A program made the translations under genes and the position numbers. The notes beneath the pieces are model-generated. The model searched no databases. It was not told the origin of the DNA and was given only the letters and a program-made list of their open reading frames with translations. From Rhodospirillaceae bacterium (GTDB lineage: Bacteria > Pseudomonadota > Alphaproteobacteria > Thalassobaculales > Thalassobaculaceae): a DNA stretch of 18,289 bases. This document shows positions 1-7,092 of the stretch, piece by piece. The stretch is taken from the NCBI GenBank assembly GCA_002730675.1, contig PCAV01000073.1, forward strand, positions 13,352 through 31,640. The letters are read 5' to 3'. Positions within the stretch are counted from its first letter, which is position 1; each line of letters starts with the position of its first letter.

Positions 1-369
1 CGCTGGATAGTCAGCTGCCGGGTCATTATTCGCAACCGACCCACCTATGGTGCCTCTATTCCTAACCTGCGGGTCACCTATTCCCTCTGCTAAATCAGAT
101 AAAGCAGGCAGCGTATTTTGGATTTCCTTTGAACTGGCTACTTCCGCGTGTGTTGTCATAGCGCCAATTTTAATAACTTGTCCAACCTCAATACTCGATA
201 AACTTCCAATGCCGGATAAATCTATTAAGTCAGAAGGTTGTGCTAACCTTTGTTTCAATGTTGGCAGTAGAGTTTGGCCTCCTGCTAGAAATGCTCCATC
301 CTCCGAACTCTTATGCGTATTAATTGCATCATCAACGCTTGATGCATTTTTATAACTAAAATCGTACAC
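1..369 (-). CDS. coxM: CoxM-like FAD-binding medium subunit of a molybdenum hydroxylase (partial; 3' end beyond window)
   Basis: This is the N-terminal 123 codons of the FAD-binding subunit of the aerobic CO dehydrogenase/xanthine dehydrogenase family. That subunit takes electrons from the FeS subunit and passes them to an acceptor. The reading frame stays open to the window edge. Both FAD-binding signatures are visible: AGGQTLLP at residues 29-36, and TIGGS at 107-111 within the segment GDPQVRNRGTIGGSVANNDP. The start is taken as GTG at 369 because GGAG lies a good distance upstream and the protein then begins MYDFSY, as in the family. It lies 28 bases after the coxL remnant and is co-directional with coxS, giving the S-L-M order of form II cox operons. 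What is seen is intact; completeness beyond the window is unknown. The substrate cannot be told, since form II enzymes vary and the catalytic subunit here is broken. Confidence 0.93.
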   Translation of the reverse strand, partial: MYDFSYKNASSVDDAINTHKSSEDGAFLAGGQTLLPTLKQRLAQPSDLIDLSGIGSLSSIEVGQVIKIGAMTTHAEVASSKEIQNTLPALSDLAEGIGDPQVRNRGTIGGSVANNDPAADYPA

Positions 370-397
370 CTTTTTACTCCTGTTTTCTGGGGTTGGG

Positions 398-626
398 CTA
401 TCCAGCGGTTTTTGCTGCTTTTATAGCATTCCAGACTTTGGCAGGGGGCGCAGGCACTGATACATCACTTGCCCTTAGGTCAGAGAGCTTATCAACAATT
501 GCATTTTTAACTGCCAGCGGCAATCCTATTGCACCGACTTCACCAACCCCCTTAAGTTCAGAACCGTTGATCCCCAACTCGTTTCGCACTCGCTCCAACA
601 CCTGTATTAATCGTCTCATCTGGCAT
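398..626 (-). pseudogene. coxL: coxL remnant: large catalytic subunit with an internal deletion
   Basis: This stretch joins the two ends of a molybdopterin-binding CoxL-type large subunit and lacks the middle. Starting at ATG 626, four bases after the last base of the coxS sense codons (overlapping its stop region by spacing only), 22 codons read a CoxL-like N-terminus containing GVGASAKRVGDQRF, then hit TGA at 560-558. In another frame, from about position 555 to the TAG at 398, the sequence reads a CoxL C-terminus: LKGVGEVGAIG, then AVKNAIVDKLSDL, then VPAPPAKVW. The KGVGE glutamate matches the catalytic Glu of the family. Everything between is missing, including the active-site loop and most cofactor contacts. 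Family members run near 770-800 residues, so roughly 2.1 kb is inferred lost. The two ends are out of frame. An open frame from TTG 631 spans the scar, but its first 20-odd residues are the N-terminal codons read in the wrong frame. An assembly mis-join is the main alternative. Confidence 0.82.
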
Positions 627-627
627 A

Positions 628-1095
628 TCAAACTCCTGTATTTTTTGCAGCCTCTTTAATCGACTTAACAATATTGTGATAGCCTGTGCAACGGCAGATG
701 TTTCCCTCCAGCCATTCTCTTATCTCTGTTTCAGAAGGCGAAGTATTCTTATTCAAAAGGTCTACCGCGCTCATCACCATTCCTGGTGTACAAAAACCGC
801 ACTGCAAACCATGGTTGTTTCGAAAGGCTTCCTGCATCGGGTGAAGTGTATCGCCATCGGCGAGCCCCTCAATTGTTATGATTTCTGCGTTCATTGCTTG
901 AACCGCTAACATGGTGCAGCTTTTCGCTGAGTTTCCATTTACATGAACAACACAGGCGCCGCATTGACTTGTATCACAGCCAACATGAGTACCTGTTAAT
1001 CTTAGAGTTTCCCGTAAGAATTGAACTAAAAGGGTTCGTGCTTCAACCTCTCCAGAAACCTTTTGTCCATTAACTGTCATTGACACGTTTGGCAT
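628..1095 (-). CDS. coxS: CoxS-like [2Fe-2S] small subunit of a molybdenum hydroxylase
   Basis: This 155-residue iron-sulfur subunit would carry electrons from the molybdenum centre of CoxL to the FAD of CoxM. All eight cluster cysteines are present. C40, C45, C48 and C60 form the plant-ferredoxin-type cluster (CDTSQCGAC). C99, C102, C134 and C136 form the second cluster (QCGFCTPG and ICRCTGYHN). The start is placed at ATG 1095, which has GGGAG about nine bases upstream and gives the family-typical [10 protein letters not shown]. An upstream in-frame start at 1170 would add 25 residues that do not resemble the family. The gene is followed directly by the coxL remnant, so its normal partner is absent here. 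The lack of decay suggests either that the coxL deletion is recent or that CoxS serves another large subunit. Confidence 0.93.
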   Translation of the reverse strand: MPNVSMTVNGQKVSGEVEARTLLVQFLRETLRLTGTHVGCDTSQCGACVVHVNGNSAKSCTMLAVQAMNAEIITIEGLADGDTLHPMQEAFRNNHGLQCGFCTPGMVMSAVDLLNKNTSPSETEIREWLEGNICRCTGYHNIVKSIKEAAKNTGV

Positions 1096-1344
1096 GACGT
1101 TAATCTCCCGCATTTTTTTTCCATGAGAATATGTCAAATGACGTTCGTCACCCAGTAAATATTCCCCCAATAAAACACTGTCACGTGCATTTGCTCACGG
1201 TCAAGTACAAGCTAAACGAATATCGGATTTTAGTCCAAATTCAAGTAAAATATCCCTGATCGCCTGGTTTTCTAATTACGTATATTATAGTAACCATTTT
1301 CGTGGAATTTATATTCAGTAGCAAAATAAGATACCTCTAGTTTT

Positions 1345-1381
1345 GAAAGTGCCTACTTTCCTATGTCTTTCAGTAGGAAAG
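1345..1381. repeat. Two overlapping inverted repeats at the 3' end of metA
   Basis: CTTTCCTA (1356-1363) and TAGGAAAG (1374-1381) are a perfect 8-base inverted repeat with a 10-base loop, inside the last metA codons. GAAAGT (1345-1350) and ACTTTC (1355-1360) form a second hairpin that shares bases with the first, so the two are mutually exclusive. No U-run follows on the metA strand, so a classical intrinsic terminator is not supported. A role in metA mRNA stability or in read-through to coxS is only a possibility. Confidence 0.4.
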
Positions 1382-2270
1382 GGGTTGTTTGATATAGAAA
1401 GTTCACCCAATTAGAAAATAGAAGATGACCGTTACCCCGCCAACTATTTACAGGGTCGTTTTTAGGGTCATCATCTGGATAATAATTTAATGGGAGATTA
1501 ACATCTTGCCGGGTGCTCAAATCTCGAATGTACTCGTTGTGCAATGTGTCGGAGTCATACTCTAGGTGGTTGAACATATGCAAATGTCGGCGCTTGACAT
1601 CCTGAATTAGACATAAGCCAGAAGCGTCTGATTCAATGAGAATTTCCAGGTGAGGAAAATTGGAGAAGTCCTTGATTCTATTTTCTGTATGGCGTGAAAC
1701 CGGCGTGTTGAAGGTATCGTCTAAGCCATGCAGTAATATCGACGGGTGCCGCCGTACAGTATGTTGAAAAACGCCAAACATCTTCCGCTGAAGTTGATAT
1801 TTAGGGATTTTATAAAAATGATACAAGGCAGCCTGCGCGCCCCAGCATAAGGTGAATAAACCGTGCACGTTTGATTGTGACCAGTCCAAGATAGCACACA
1901 ACTCGTCCCAATAAGTAACCTCTTCGAAAGGTAACTGTTCTATTGGAGCCCCAGTGACGATAAGACCATCAAACTTCTCAGTTTTTATATCTTCCCACTT
2001 TCGGTAGAAGTCCAGCATATGCTCTCTGGAAGTATTTTTAGGTTGGTGGCCACTTGGTGCAAGAAGCGTTATCTCAATCTGTAACGGTGAGCCTGCTAGA
2101 ACTCTCGCAATCTGAGTCTCTGTCTCGATCTTTTTTGGCATTAAATTCAAGAGAAGAATACGCAGCGGACGAATATCTTGGCGAATGGCGTCATCCTCTT
2201 TTATAAGGAGCACACCTTCTCTTTCTAGGATATCAGATGCTGGTAGATCTTGTGGTATTTTTATCGGCAT
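1353..2270 (-). CDS. metA: MetA-family homoserine O-acyltransferase, predicted acetyl-CoA specific
   Basis: This enzyme acylates homoserine to activate it for methionine synthesis in the cytoplasm. The 305-residue length and the motifs fit MetA. The nucleophile is C142 in LCWGAQA, and the catalytic His/Glu pair is H235 and E237 in FNHLEYD; this numbering matches E. coli MetA without gaps. Residue 111 is Glu, in TGAPIEQLPFEEV. In characterised MetA enzymes Glu at 111 goes with acetyl-CoA use and Gly with succinyl-CoA use, so the product is predicted to be O-acetylhomoserine despite the usual succinyltransferase name. The gene is co-directional with the upstream fghA (91-base gap) and the downstream coxS (257-base gap). 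No conventional SAM riboswitch was found in the short leader. Confidence 0.95.
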   Translation of the reverse strand: MPIKIPQDLPASDILEREGVLLIKEDDAIRQDIRPLRILLLNLMPKKIETETQIARVLAGSPLQIEITLLAPSGHQPKNTSREHMLDFYRKWEDIKTEKFDGLIVTGAPIEQLPFEEVTYWDELCAILDWSQSNVHGLFTLCWGAQAALYHFYKIPKYQLQRKMFGVFQHTVRRHPSILLHGLDDTFNTPVSRHTENRIKDFSNFPHLEILIESDASGLCLIQDVKRRHLHMFNHLEYDSDTLHNEYIRDLSTRQDVNLPLNYYPDDDPKNDPVNSWRGNGHLLFSNWVNFLYQTTPFLLKDIGK

Positions 2271-2278
2271 TCTATGTC

Positions 2279-2307
2279 AAAAATTCTCAATATTCCGAAG
2301 AACTAAG
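2279..2307 (-). terminator. Weak hairpin plus U-run between fghA and metA
   Basis: On the minus strand, positions 2307-2286 can fold into a hairpin of about eight pairs (some G-U, one 2-base bulge) closed by a C(UUCG)G tetraloop. It is followed, after AA, by UUUUU (2283-2279). It sits only about 15 bases before the metA start, so it could end fghA transcription, attenuate metA or affect ribosome access. The stem is AU-rich and the call is tentative. Confidence 0.35.
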
Positions 2308-2361
2308 ATTTAACCTACAGTAATATTTAATTTATTAGTAGAAAGAATTTCATTCTAAGAT

Positions 2362-3228
2362 TTAGCTGCAACTTTGATACGGCGCATTTAATATTTTAGC
2401 ATGATGATCAATGTGATCCGCCATAAACGTTGAAATGAAGTAATAACCATGATCATAACTCTCGTGTTGACGAAGGTTCAGCTTCACGTTCGCATTTTTG
2501 CATGCCTGTAAAAAGTTATTTGGATGAAGTTGTTCCTGTAAAAAAGCATCAGCTAGTCCTTGATCAACAAGGATTTCAACATTTGTGGGGTTGATAGCTA
2601 CGAGTTCGCAAGCATCGTAACTCCTCCATTTTTCTATTTCTGGTCCAAGGTAATTGGTAAATGCTTTTTTCCCCCATGGGCATTCCATTGGATTGCATAT
2701 AGGCGCAAAAGCAGAAACTGATTTAAACATATTCTGATTCTTCAGAAAAATAGTAAGGGCGCCATGTCCTCCCATGGAGTGTCCGAATATTCCTATTCTG
2801 TTTATATCTACATCAAAATTATTGTCGATTATATCTATTAATTCTTTAGTAATGTAACTGTACATTTTATAATTCTGAGCCCACGGCATTTTCTCAGCAT
2901 CTAGGTAAAATCCTGCACCTGTTCCGAAATCCCAATCACGGTTTTCGCCGTCAACACCAGCCTCTCTAGGGCTGGTGTCGGGACAAATTATAGCAACGCC
3001 GTGCTTTGAAGCGTACTCTTGTGCACCAGACTTAATCATGAAGGTTTCATCAGTACATGTAAGTCCTGCCAAGTATATTAACGCAGGCACTTTTTTTCCA
3101 TCATCTTTTGGTGGTAAAAATAGCGAAAAATTCATCGTGGTTTTCGTAAAAATTGAAGCGTGAGAGTAGAATTGAACTTCTCCTCCAAACGAACCATGAT
3201 TTGATTTCAAGACGCAGTTATTGCTCAC
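2362..3228 (-). CDS. fghA: S-formylglutathione hydrolase
   Basis: This alpha/beta-hydrolase cleaves S-formylglutathione to formate and glutathione, the second step of glutathione-dependent formaldehyde oxidation. The esterase D family pattern is clear: GHSMGG at residues 149-154 with nucleophile S151, then DQGLADAFL with D227, and SYDHGYYF with H260. The N-terminal HGSFGG and the PREAGVDGENRDWDFG segment are also typical. The start is taken as GTG 3228, because GGAGG (3238-3234) lies five bases upstream. The ATG at 3240 overlaps that Shine-Dalgarno sequence and has none of its own; using it would add four residues. The resulting 288 residues fit the family. It is divergent from the dehydrogenase that makes its substrate, with 347 bases between them. 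Confidence 0.95.
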   Translation of the reverse strand: MSNNCVLKSNHGSFGGEVQFYSHASIFTKTTMNFSLFLPPKDDGKKVPALIYLAGLTCTDETFMIKSGAQEYASKHGVAIICPDTSPREAGVDGENRDWDFGTGAGFYLDAEKMPWAQNYKMYSYITKELIDIIDNNFDVDINRIGIFGHSMGGHGALTIFLKNQNMFKSVSAFAPICNPMECPWGKKAFTNYLGPEIEKWRSYDACELVAINPTNVEILVDQGLADAFLQEQLHPNNFLQACKNANVKLNLRQHESYDHGYYFISTFMADHIDHHAKILNAPYQSCS

Positions 3229-3575
3229 TTTGTCCTCCATCTTTTAGATTAAAGAACTATTTCTATATTTAATGTGCTCCGATTTGCTCCAACTAATCGC
3301 TAAATGCATTGATTTTGGTGCAAATTGGCATACCCACAAATTCTTTCAGTTCGAAGCGCAACTGTAAAATAAAGAAGTTTCGCTTTTTAAAATGTACATC
3401 ACAATTACCTTTTTAGGGAGATACTTGATTTTTGTTCTGAATACTAGAGCTTGAAGGTTAAAAATATCACAAATGGTATCGACGTTTTACCTGTGCTTAT
3501 TAATACAGGTTTGTAAAAATATTTTCAGTCGGTTACAGTTTATGCGTTAGCTAAAACACCGGAGGAAGTCATAAA
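3229..3575. other. Divergent intergenic region between fghA and the formaldehyde dehydrogenase gene
   Basis: The two enzymes of one pathway start outward from this 347-base AT-rich stretch, so it should hold both promoters and any formaldehyde-responsive operator. A strong Shine-Dalgarno GGAGGA lies at 3561-3566, nine bases before the adhC start. The fghA Shine-Dalgarno lies at 3234-3238. A small inverted repeat, CAGTT (3347-3351) and AACTG (3360-3364), is near the middle. No convincing -35/-10 pair could be assigned by eye, and no gene is seen here. Confidence 0.6.
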
Positions 3576-4739
3576 ATGAAAACAAGAGCGGCAATTGCAT
3601 GGGAGCCAAATCGACCCCTAGAAATAGAAGAAATTGATTTAGATGGGCCAAAAGCAGGTGAAGTTCTTGTAAGAATAGTGACAACAAGTCTTTGCCACAC
3701 CGATGTTTTTACCCTTTCTGGAGAAGATCCAGAGGGGCTCTTCCCTTGTATCCTTGGTCACGAAGGTTGTGGGGTTGTGGAGGAAACTGGCCCAGGCGTT
3801 ACCTCGGTAAAACCGGGTGATCACGTTATCCCACTTTACGTTCCCGAAGACCCAAACTGTCCTTATATAAAATCAGGTAAAACTAATCTCTGCCAAACGA
3901 TCAGAAAAACTCAGGGTGAAGGTGTTATGCCTGATGGAACCTCAAGATTTTCATATAACGGAAAACCGATACTGCACTATATGGGAACAAGCACGTTTAG
4001 CGAGTATACTGTTTTACCGGAGATTTCTGTAGCGAAAATTTCGAAGGAAGCTCCTTTATCGAAAGCTTCTGTAATGGGTTGTGCGGTACCTACGGGTATT
4101 GGCGCTGTTCGTAATACTGCAAAAGTTGAAGAGGGCGCAACAGTCGGTGTATTCGGACTAGGTGCGGTGGGTATGGCTGTAATTCAAGGGGCTGTTCTTA
4201 AGGGCGCTTCACGCATTATTGGCATTGATATTAATTCGAATAAATTTGCCCTTGCAAAATCACTTGGCGCTACAGAGTGTATTAATCCCAGAGATTATAA
4301 GGATCCAATACACGAAGTTCTTATAGAGATGACTGGTGGTGGCTTAGATTATACATTTGAGGCAGTTGGTAATGTTGAACTTATGCGTTCCGCCCTAGAA
4401 GCCTGCCACAAGGGTTGGGGCGAGTGCACCGTGATTGGTGTAGCAGGCGCGGGGCAGGAAATTTCAACACGGCCATTCCAGCTGGTAACGGGTAGAGTTT
4501 GGCGTGGCACGGCTTTTGGCGGCGTACTAGGCAGGAGCCAGCTTCCAGGAATGGTTGACGAATGGTTGAGAGGGGATTTTAGTGTTGATCCATACATTAC
4601 ACATCACATGAATCATAATCAAATTAACACGGCTTTCGACCTTCTAAAGGCGGGCGAATCAATCCGTTCGGTAATTCACTTTCAACCTAATGATACCATG
4701 ACTGTGAACTCGTTGCCGGGGGACATTCTGGAGGAGTAG
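3576..4739 (+). CDS. adhC: S-(hydroxymethyl)glutathione dehydrogenase / class III alcohol dehydrogenase
   Basis: This zinc-dependent medium-chain dehydrogenase oxidises the formaldehyde-glutathione adduct to S-formylglutathione with NAD. Catalytic zinc ligands C40 (SLCHTD), H62 (GHEG) and C169 (MGCAVPTG) are present. The Rossmann motif GLGAVG is at 194-199, with D218 ending the second strand, which favours NAD. R110 in CQTIRKTQG matches the glutathione-binding arginine region of class III enzymes. The odd point is the structural zinc lobe. The usual four cysteines correspond here to D92, C95, I98 and C106 ([17 protein letters not shown]), so two are gone. The C-terminus runs about 12-15 residues past the usual end. 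It pairs functionally with the divergent fghA. Start ATG 3576 has GGAGGA nine bases upstream. Confidence 0.93.
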   Translation: MKTRAAIAWEPNRPLEIEEIDLDGPKAGEVLVRIVTTSLCHTDVFTLSGEDPEGLFPCILGHEGCGVVEETGPGVTSVKPGDHVIPLYVPEDPNCPYIKSGKTNLCQTIRKTQGEGVMPDGTSRFSYNGKPILHYMGTSTFSEYTVLPEISVAKISKEAPLSKASVMGCAVPTGIGAVRNTAKVEEGATVGVFGLGAVGMAVIQGAVLKGASRIIGIDINSNKFALAKSLGATECINPRDYKDPIHEVLIEMTGGGLDYTFEAVGNVELMRSALEACHKGWGECTVIGVAGAGQEISTRPFQLVTGRVWRGTAFGGVLGRSQLPGMVDEWLRGDFSVDPYITHHMNHNQINTAFDLLKAGESIRSVIHFQPNDTMTVNSLPGDILEE

Positions 4740-4777
4740 AGAGGTATGGAGCGATAAGTATTCAAGCAAATAATTTT

Positions 4778-4801
4778 TTTGTGTAGAATAAAGTACACAA
4801 A
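4778..4801. repeat. Perfect 8-base inverted repeat downstream of adhC
   Basis: TTTGTGTA (4778-4785) and TACACAAA (4794-4801) are an exact inverted repeat separated by eight bases. It lies 38 bases after the adhC stop and about 190 bases before the next gene. A T-run precedes it on the plus strand and none follows, so it is not a classical terminator for adhC. A regulator-binding palindrome or an mRNA 3'-end stabiliser is possible. Confidence 0.45.
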
Positions 4802-4951
4802 CATCGTTATTACTAAATAGCAAAAAAATATTATTGTAGCCCTCTCCACAAAATCAGAGGAACCTTTCGGAATTAAGTGGAGCTTGCGCAAATAAAAGTT
4901 TATCGCCAATTCGTTCTTTTATCTAAAGTAGCAGACTTAATTTAAGACGCG

Positions 4952-4957
4952 TATAAT
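4952..4957 (+). promoter_or_regulatory. Candidate -10 box for the iron-dependent alcohol dehydrogenase
   Basis: TATAAT at 4952-4957 matches the sigma-70 -10 consensus exactly and lies 37 bases before the start codon at 4995. No good -35 hexamer is present at 16-18 bases upstream (TAGCAG is the best offset), so the call rests on the -10 alone. Confidence 0.35.
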
Positions 4958-4994
4958 ACGAAATTAACAGTTTTGGAAGGCAAAGTAAGTTTAA

Positions 4995-6155
4995 ATGATA
5001 CCTCCGTACACCTTCAACACCTGCCCTTCGATACGATTTGGTGAGCGCTCTATTGATAATATCGGAGCTATGGTTCGTGACATTGGACATAAGCGAGCTT
5101 TGATTGTCTCTGACCAAGGAATGGTTTCAAGCGGTATAGTCAAAAAGATATCGTCCCTTTTAAACGACGATGGGTTTGGAGTGGATTTATTTACAGATGT
5201 CGTTGCTGATCCACCAGAGACTGTAGTCCTCTCCGCTGTGCGTACTGCTCGTTTGGCTAAATCGAATATAATTATAGGGCTTGGAGGCGGGTCTTCCCTA
5301 GATGTCGCAAAGCTTGTAGCGTTACTTGTGCCCGAGCATCAGAGCCTAGCCGAAGCTTACGGTATTGGAAATGCTATTGGTCCGCGACTGCCATTAATAC
5401 TTATTCCCACCACAGCCGGAACCGGTTCGGAAGTAACTCCTATAGCCATTGTTACAACGGGGGAAAGTGAGAAGATGGGTGTTGTATCGCCTATAATCAT
5501 TCCGGATATAGCTGTACTAGATCCTCTGCTGACTGTTACTGTGCCAAAGCATGTAACAGCTGCGACTGGTATCGATGCTATGGTGCATGCCATAGAGGCA
5601 TATGCTTCTACTTCTGATAACAACAATCCAGTTTCTAGGCAATTGGCGCTACAGGCATTAGAGCTTCTCGGCGGGGCAGTTGAAGATGCAGTAAAGGATG
5701 GTAGCAATCGCCAAGCTCGAGCCAATATGCTTCTTGGGTCCATGCTTGCCGGACAAGCCTTTGCCAATTCTCCTGTTGCGGCCGTCCATGCTTTAGCTTA
5801 TCCAATCGGTGGGCATTTTAAAGTTCCTCATGGATTGTCAAACGCATTAGTTTTATCACATGTTTTGAGGTTCAATTCTGTGGTTGCCCCAACGCCATAT
5901 GCAGAAATGGCTCCTCACGTATTTCCTCACCTCGCTGAGTTGGGAACACAAGAGGCGGCTTCGGCTTTTGCAGAGGGGTTAGCTGAACTCAGTGAACGAT
6001 GCGGATTGGAGACACGTCTCCGAGACGTAGGTATTCCTGCTGAAGCGATTGACCGCCTTGCCATTGATGCGATGAACCAAACCAGACTTCTTACAAATAA
6101 TCCACGACCTTTAAATGAGAGCGATGCACGGTCTATATATCAAGCAGCGTGGTAA
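4995..6155 (+). CDS. Iron-containing (group III) alcohol dehydrogenase
   Basis: This is a 386-residue NAD(P)-dependent dehydrogenase of the Fe-ADH superfamily, which interconverts alcohols and aldehydes. The nucleotide-binding GGGS is at 97-100 and TTAGTGSE at 139-146. Metal ligands align with those of FucO: D194 and H198 (GIDAMVHAIEAY), H265 (AVHALAYP) and H279 (VPHG). The position usually held by a second active-site His after H265 is Tyr (Y269), a variant common in one branch of the family. The substrate cannot be read from sequence. Placement next to the formaldehyde oxidation genes suggests short alcohol or aldehyde metabolism. The start at ATG 4995 has only a distant GGAAGG as ribosome site. 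It ends 240 bases from the convergent coxG, with no clear terminator between them. Confidence 0.92.
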   Translation: MIPPYTFNTCPSIRFGERSIDNIGAMVRDIGHKRALIVSDQGMVSSGIVKKISSLLNDDGFGVDLFTDVVADPPETVVLSAVRTARLAKSNIIIGLGGGSSLDVAKLVALLVPEHQSLAEAYGIGNAIGPRLPLILIPTTAGTGSEVTPIAIVTTGESEKMGVVSPIIIPDIAVLDPLLTVTVPKHVTAATGIDAMVHAIEAYASTSDNNNPVSRQLALQALELLGGAVEDAVKDGSNRQARANMLLGSMLAGQAFANSPVAAVHALAYPIGGHFKVPHGLSNALVLSHVLRFNSVVAPTPYAEMAPHVFPHLAELGTQEAASAFAEGLAELSERCGLETRLRDVGIPAEAIDRLAIDAMNQTRLLTNNPRPLNESDARSIYQAAW

Positions 6156-6395
6156 TCGCATTTGCATTCCGGCAATATTTATAAGCTTGTTATCATGTTA
6201 GTCGACTGAAAAAGAAAACCAGATGTAGTTATTTTTTGAGAATACCTATTTAATAAAGCTCGTTTTTAGATTTTATCTGACTTAGGACCCTCTAAAGTAG
6301 GCGTTTCAATGCTTAAGGGCTTGCTGGCGGTTAGCGCTAATGCAGCTCTAGTTTCAATATTATGGTGCTCCCAATCAAAAAAGGCGACTTGTAGA

Positions 6396-7025
6396 TCAAA
6401 ACTTTAGGTGAACAGCAAAGGCAACCAAGGTAGCTATTGATACTAAGCCCAAAACCCAAATTGTCCAATGTGTGTTTGGGTATACATTTTCTTCACTTTT
6501 ATGATCGTCTTCCATTATATCCCCCTTTTCCTGTTCAGTCATACTATCTAAACTATCCGAGGCATCCGGTGACGGATCCGTACCCCCGTCTACTAGCTCG
6601 GTGAATTTATCAAAAAATTCTCTTGATAATTTTTTTGCCGTGGAATCTATCAACCGGGACCCGATTTGCGCTAATTTACCCCCTACTTGAGCCTTAACCA
6701 TGTAGGACAGAACTGTTCCACCGTCATCGCTCTCCTCCAATTTAACGTCAGCACTTCCAGATGCAAATCCTGCTGCGCCTCCTTTACCTTCTCCAGAGAT
6801 TTTATAGGAAGAGGGGGGAGATAATTCTGTAAGCTCGACTTCACCAGAAAACTTGGCTTTGACAGGTCCAACCTTGGCTACAACGGATGCGGAAAAATTC
6901 GTATCAGAAGCTTTAGTTAATGTTTCGCAACCGGGGATGCACTGTTTCAATATTTCAGGATCATTGAGGGCCGCCCAAACCTTTTCGCGATCCGCCCTTA
7001 AATTGTATTCGCCTTCAAGTTCCAA
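6396..7025 (-). CDS. coxG: CoxG-family SRPBCC protein with C-terminal membrane anchor
   Basis: This 209-residue protein has an SRPBCC (START-like lipid-cavity) domain over residues 1 to about 145. It opens with MELEGEYNLRADREKVW and NDPEILKQCIPGCE, which is diagnostic of CoxG. An acidic, low-complexity linker follows at about 146-182. A single hydrophobic segment at about 186-206 anchors it to the membrane. CoxG proteins are tied to aerobic CO dehydrogenase-type enzymes, for membrane recruitment and, in mycobacteria, quinone handling. The start is TTG 7025: no ATG or GTG fits, GAAGG lies about ten bases upstream, and the family N-terminus begins exactly there. It lies 67 bases after the last antiporter gene on the same strand and about 5 kb from the cox remnant, so it may be read from the Mrp transcript. 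Confidence 0.9.
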   Translation of the reverse strand: MELEGEYNLRADREKVWAALNDPEILKQCIPGCETLTKASDTNFSASVVAKVGPVKAKFSGEVELTELSPPSSYKISGEGKGGAAGFASGSADVKLEESDDGGTVLSYMVKAQVGGKLAQIGSRLIDSTAKKLSREFFDKFTELVDGGTDPSPDASDSLDSMTEQEKGDIMEDDHKSEENVYPNTHWTIWVLGLVSIATLVAFAVHLKF

Positions 7026-7048
7026 TGTTTTACTACCTTCGTTTAGCG

Positions 7049-7083
7049 GTTAAGTAAATTTTTATAAATTCCCCAAACTTAAC
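7049..7083. repeat. 7-base inverted repeat between the Mrp cluster and coxG
   Basis: GTTAAGT (7049-7055) and ACTTAAC (7077-7083) form a perfect but AT-rich inverted repeat with a 21-base loop, filling most of the 67-base gap. It could be a weak stop or processing site on the minus-strand transcript. No U-run follows it on that strand, so coxG read-through looks possible. Confidence 0.3.
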
Positions 7084-7092
7084 AAATTCAGA

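Noticed and set aside
398..631. Continuous 77-codon frame from TTG 631 as a genuine small gene
   Set aside because: Only the last roughly 50 residues are CoxL-like. The first part is the CoxL N-terminus read in the wrong frame, so it is better explained as a deletion scar.
1096..1170. 25-codon N-terminal extension of coxS from the in-frame start at 1170
   Set aside because: The extra residues do not resemble the CoxS family, and the ATG at 1095 has a good ribosome site and yields the usual N-terminus.
2271..2361. SAM-II-type riboswitch upstream of metA
   Set aside because: A GATTTAACC string occurs only on the strand opposite metA, and the second conserved segment (GCTAAA type) is missing, so the match is taken as chance.
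5357..5767. 136-codon open frame on the minus strand inside the iron-dependent dehydrogenase gene
   Set aside because: The plus-strand frame has full family motifs throughout this region; the opposite frame is a composition shadow with no domain signal.
6331..6340. Perfect 10-base palindrome TTAGCGCTAA in the gap between convergent genes
   Set aside because: It is short, has no loop and no adjacent T-run, so neither a terminator nor a specific operator can be supported.
6309..6404. Possible 31-codon hydrophobic peptide gene downstream of the iron-dependent dehydrogenase
   Set aside because: It has no ribosome site, no recognisable motif and overlaps the end of coxG; open frames of this length are expected by chance.
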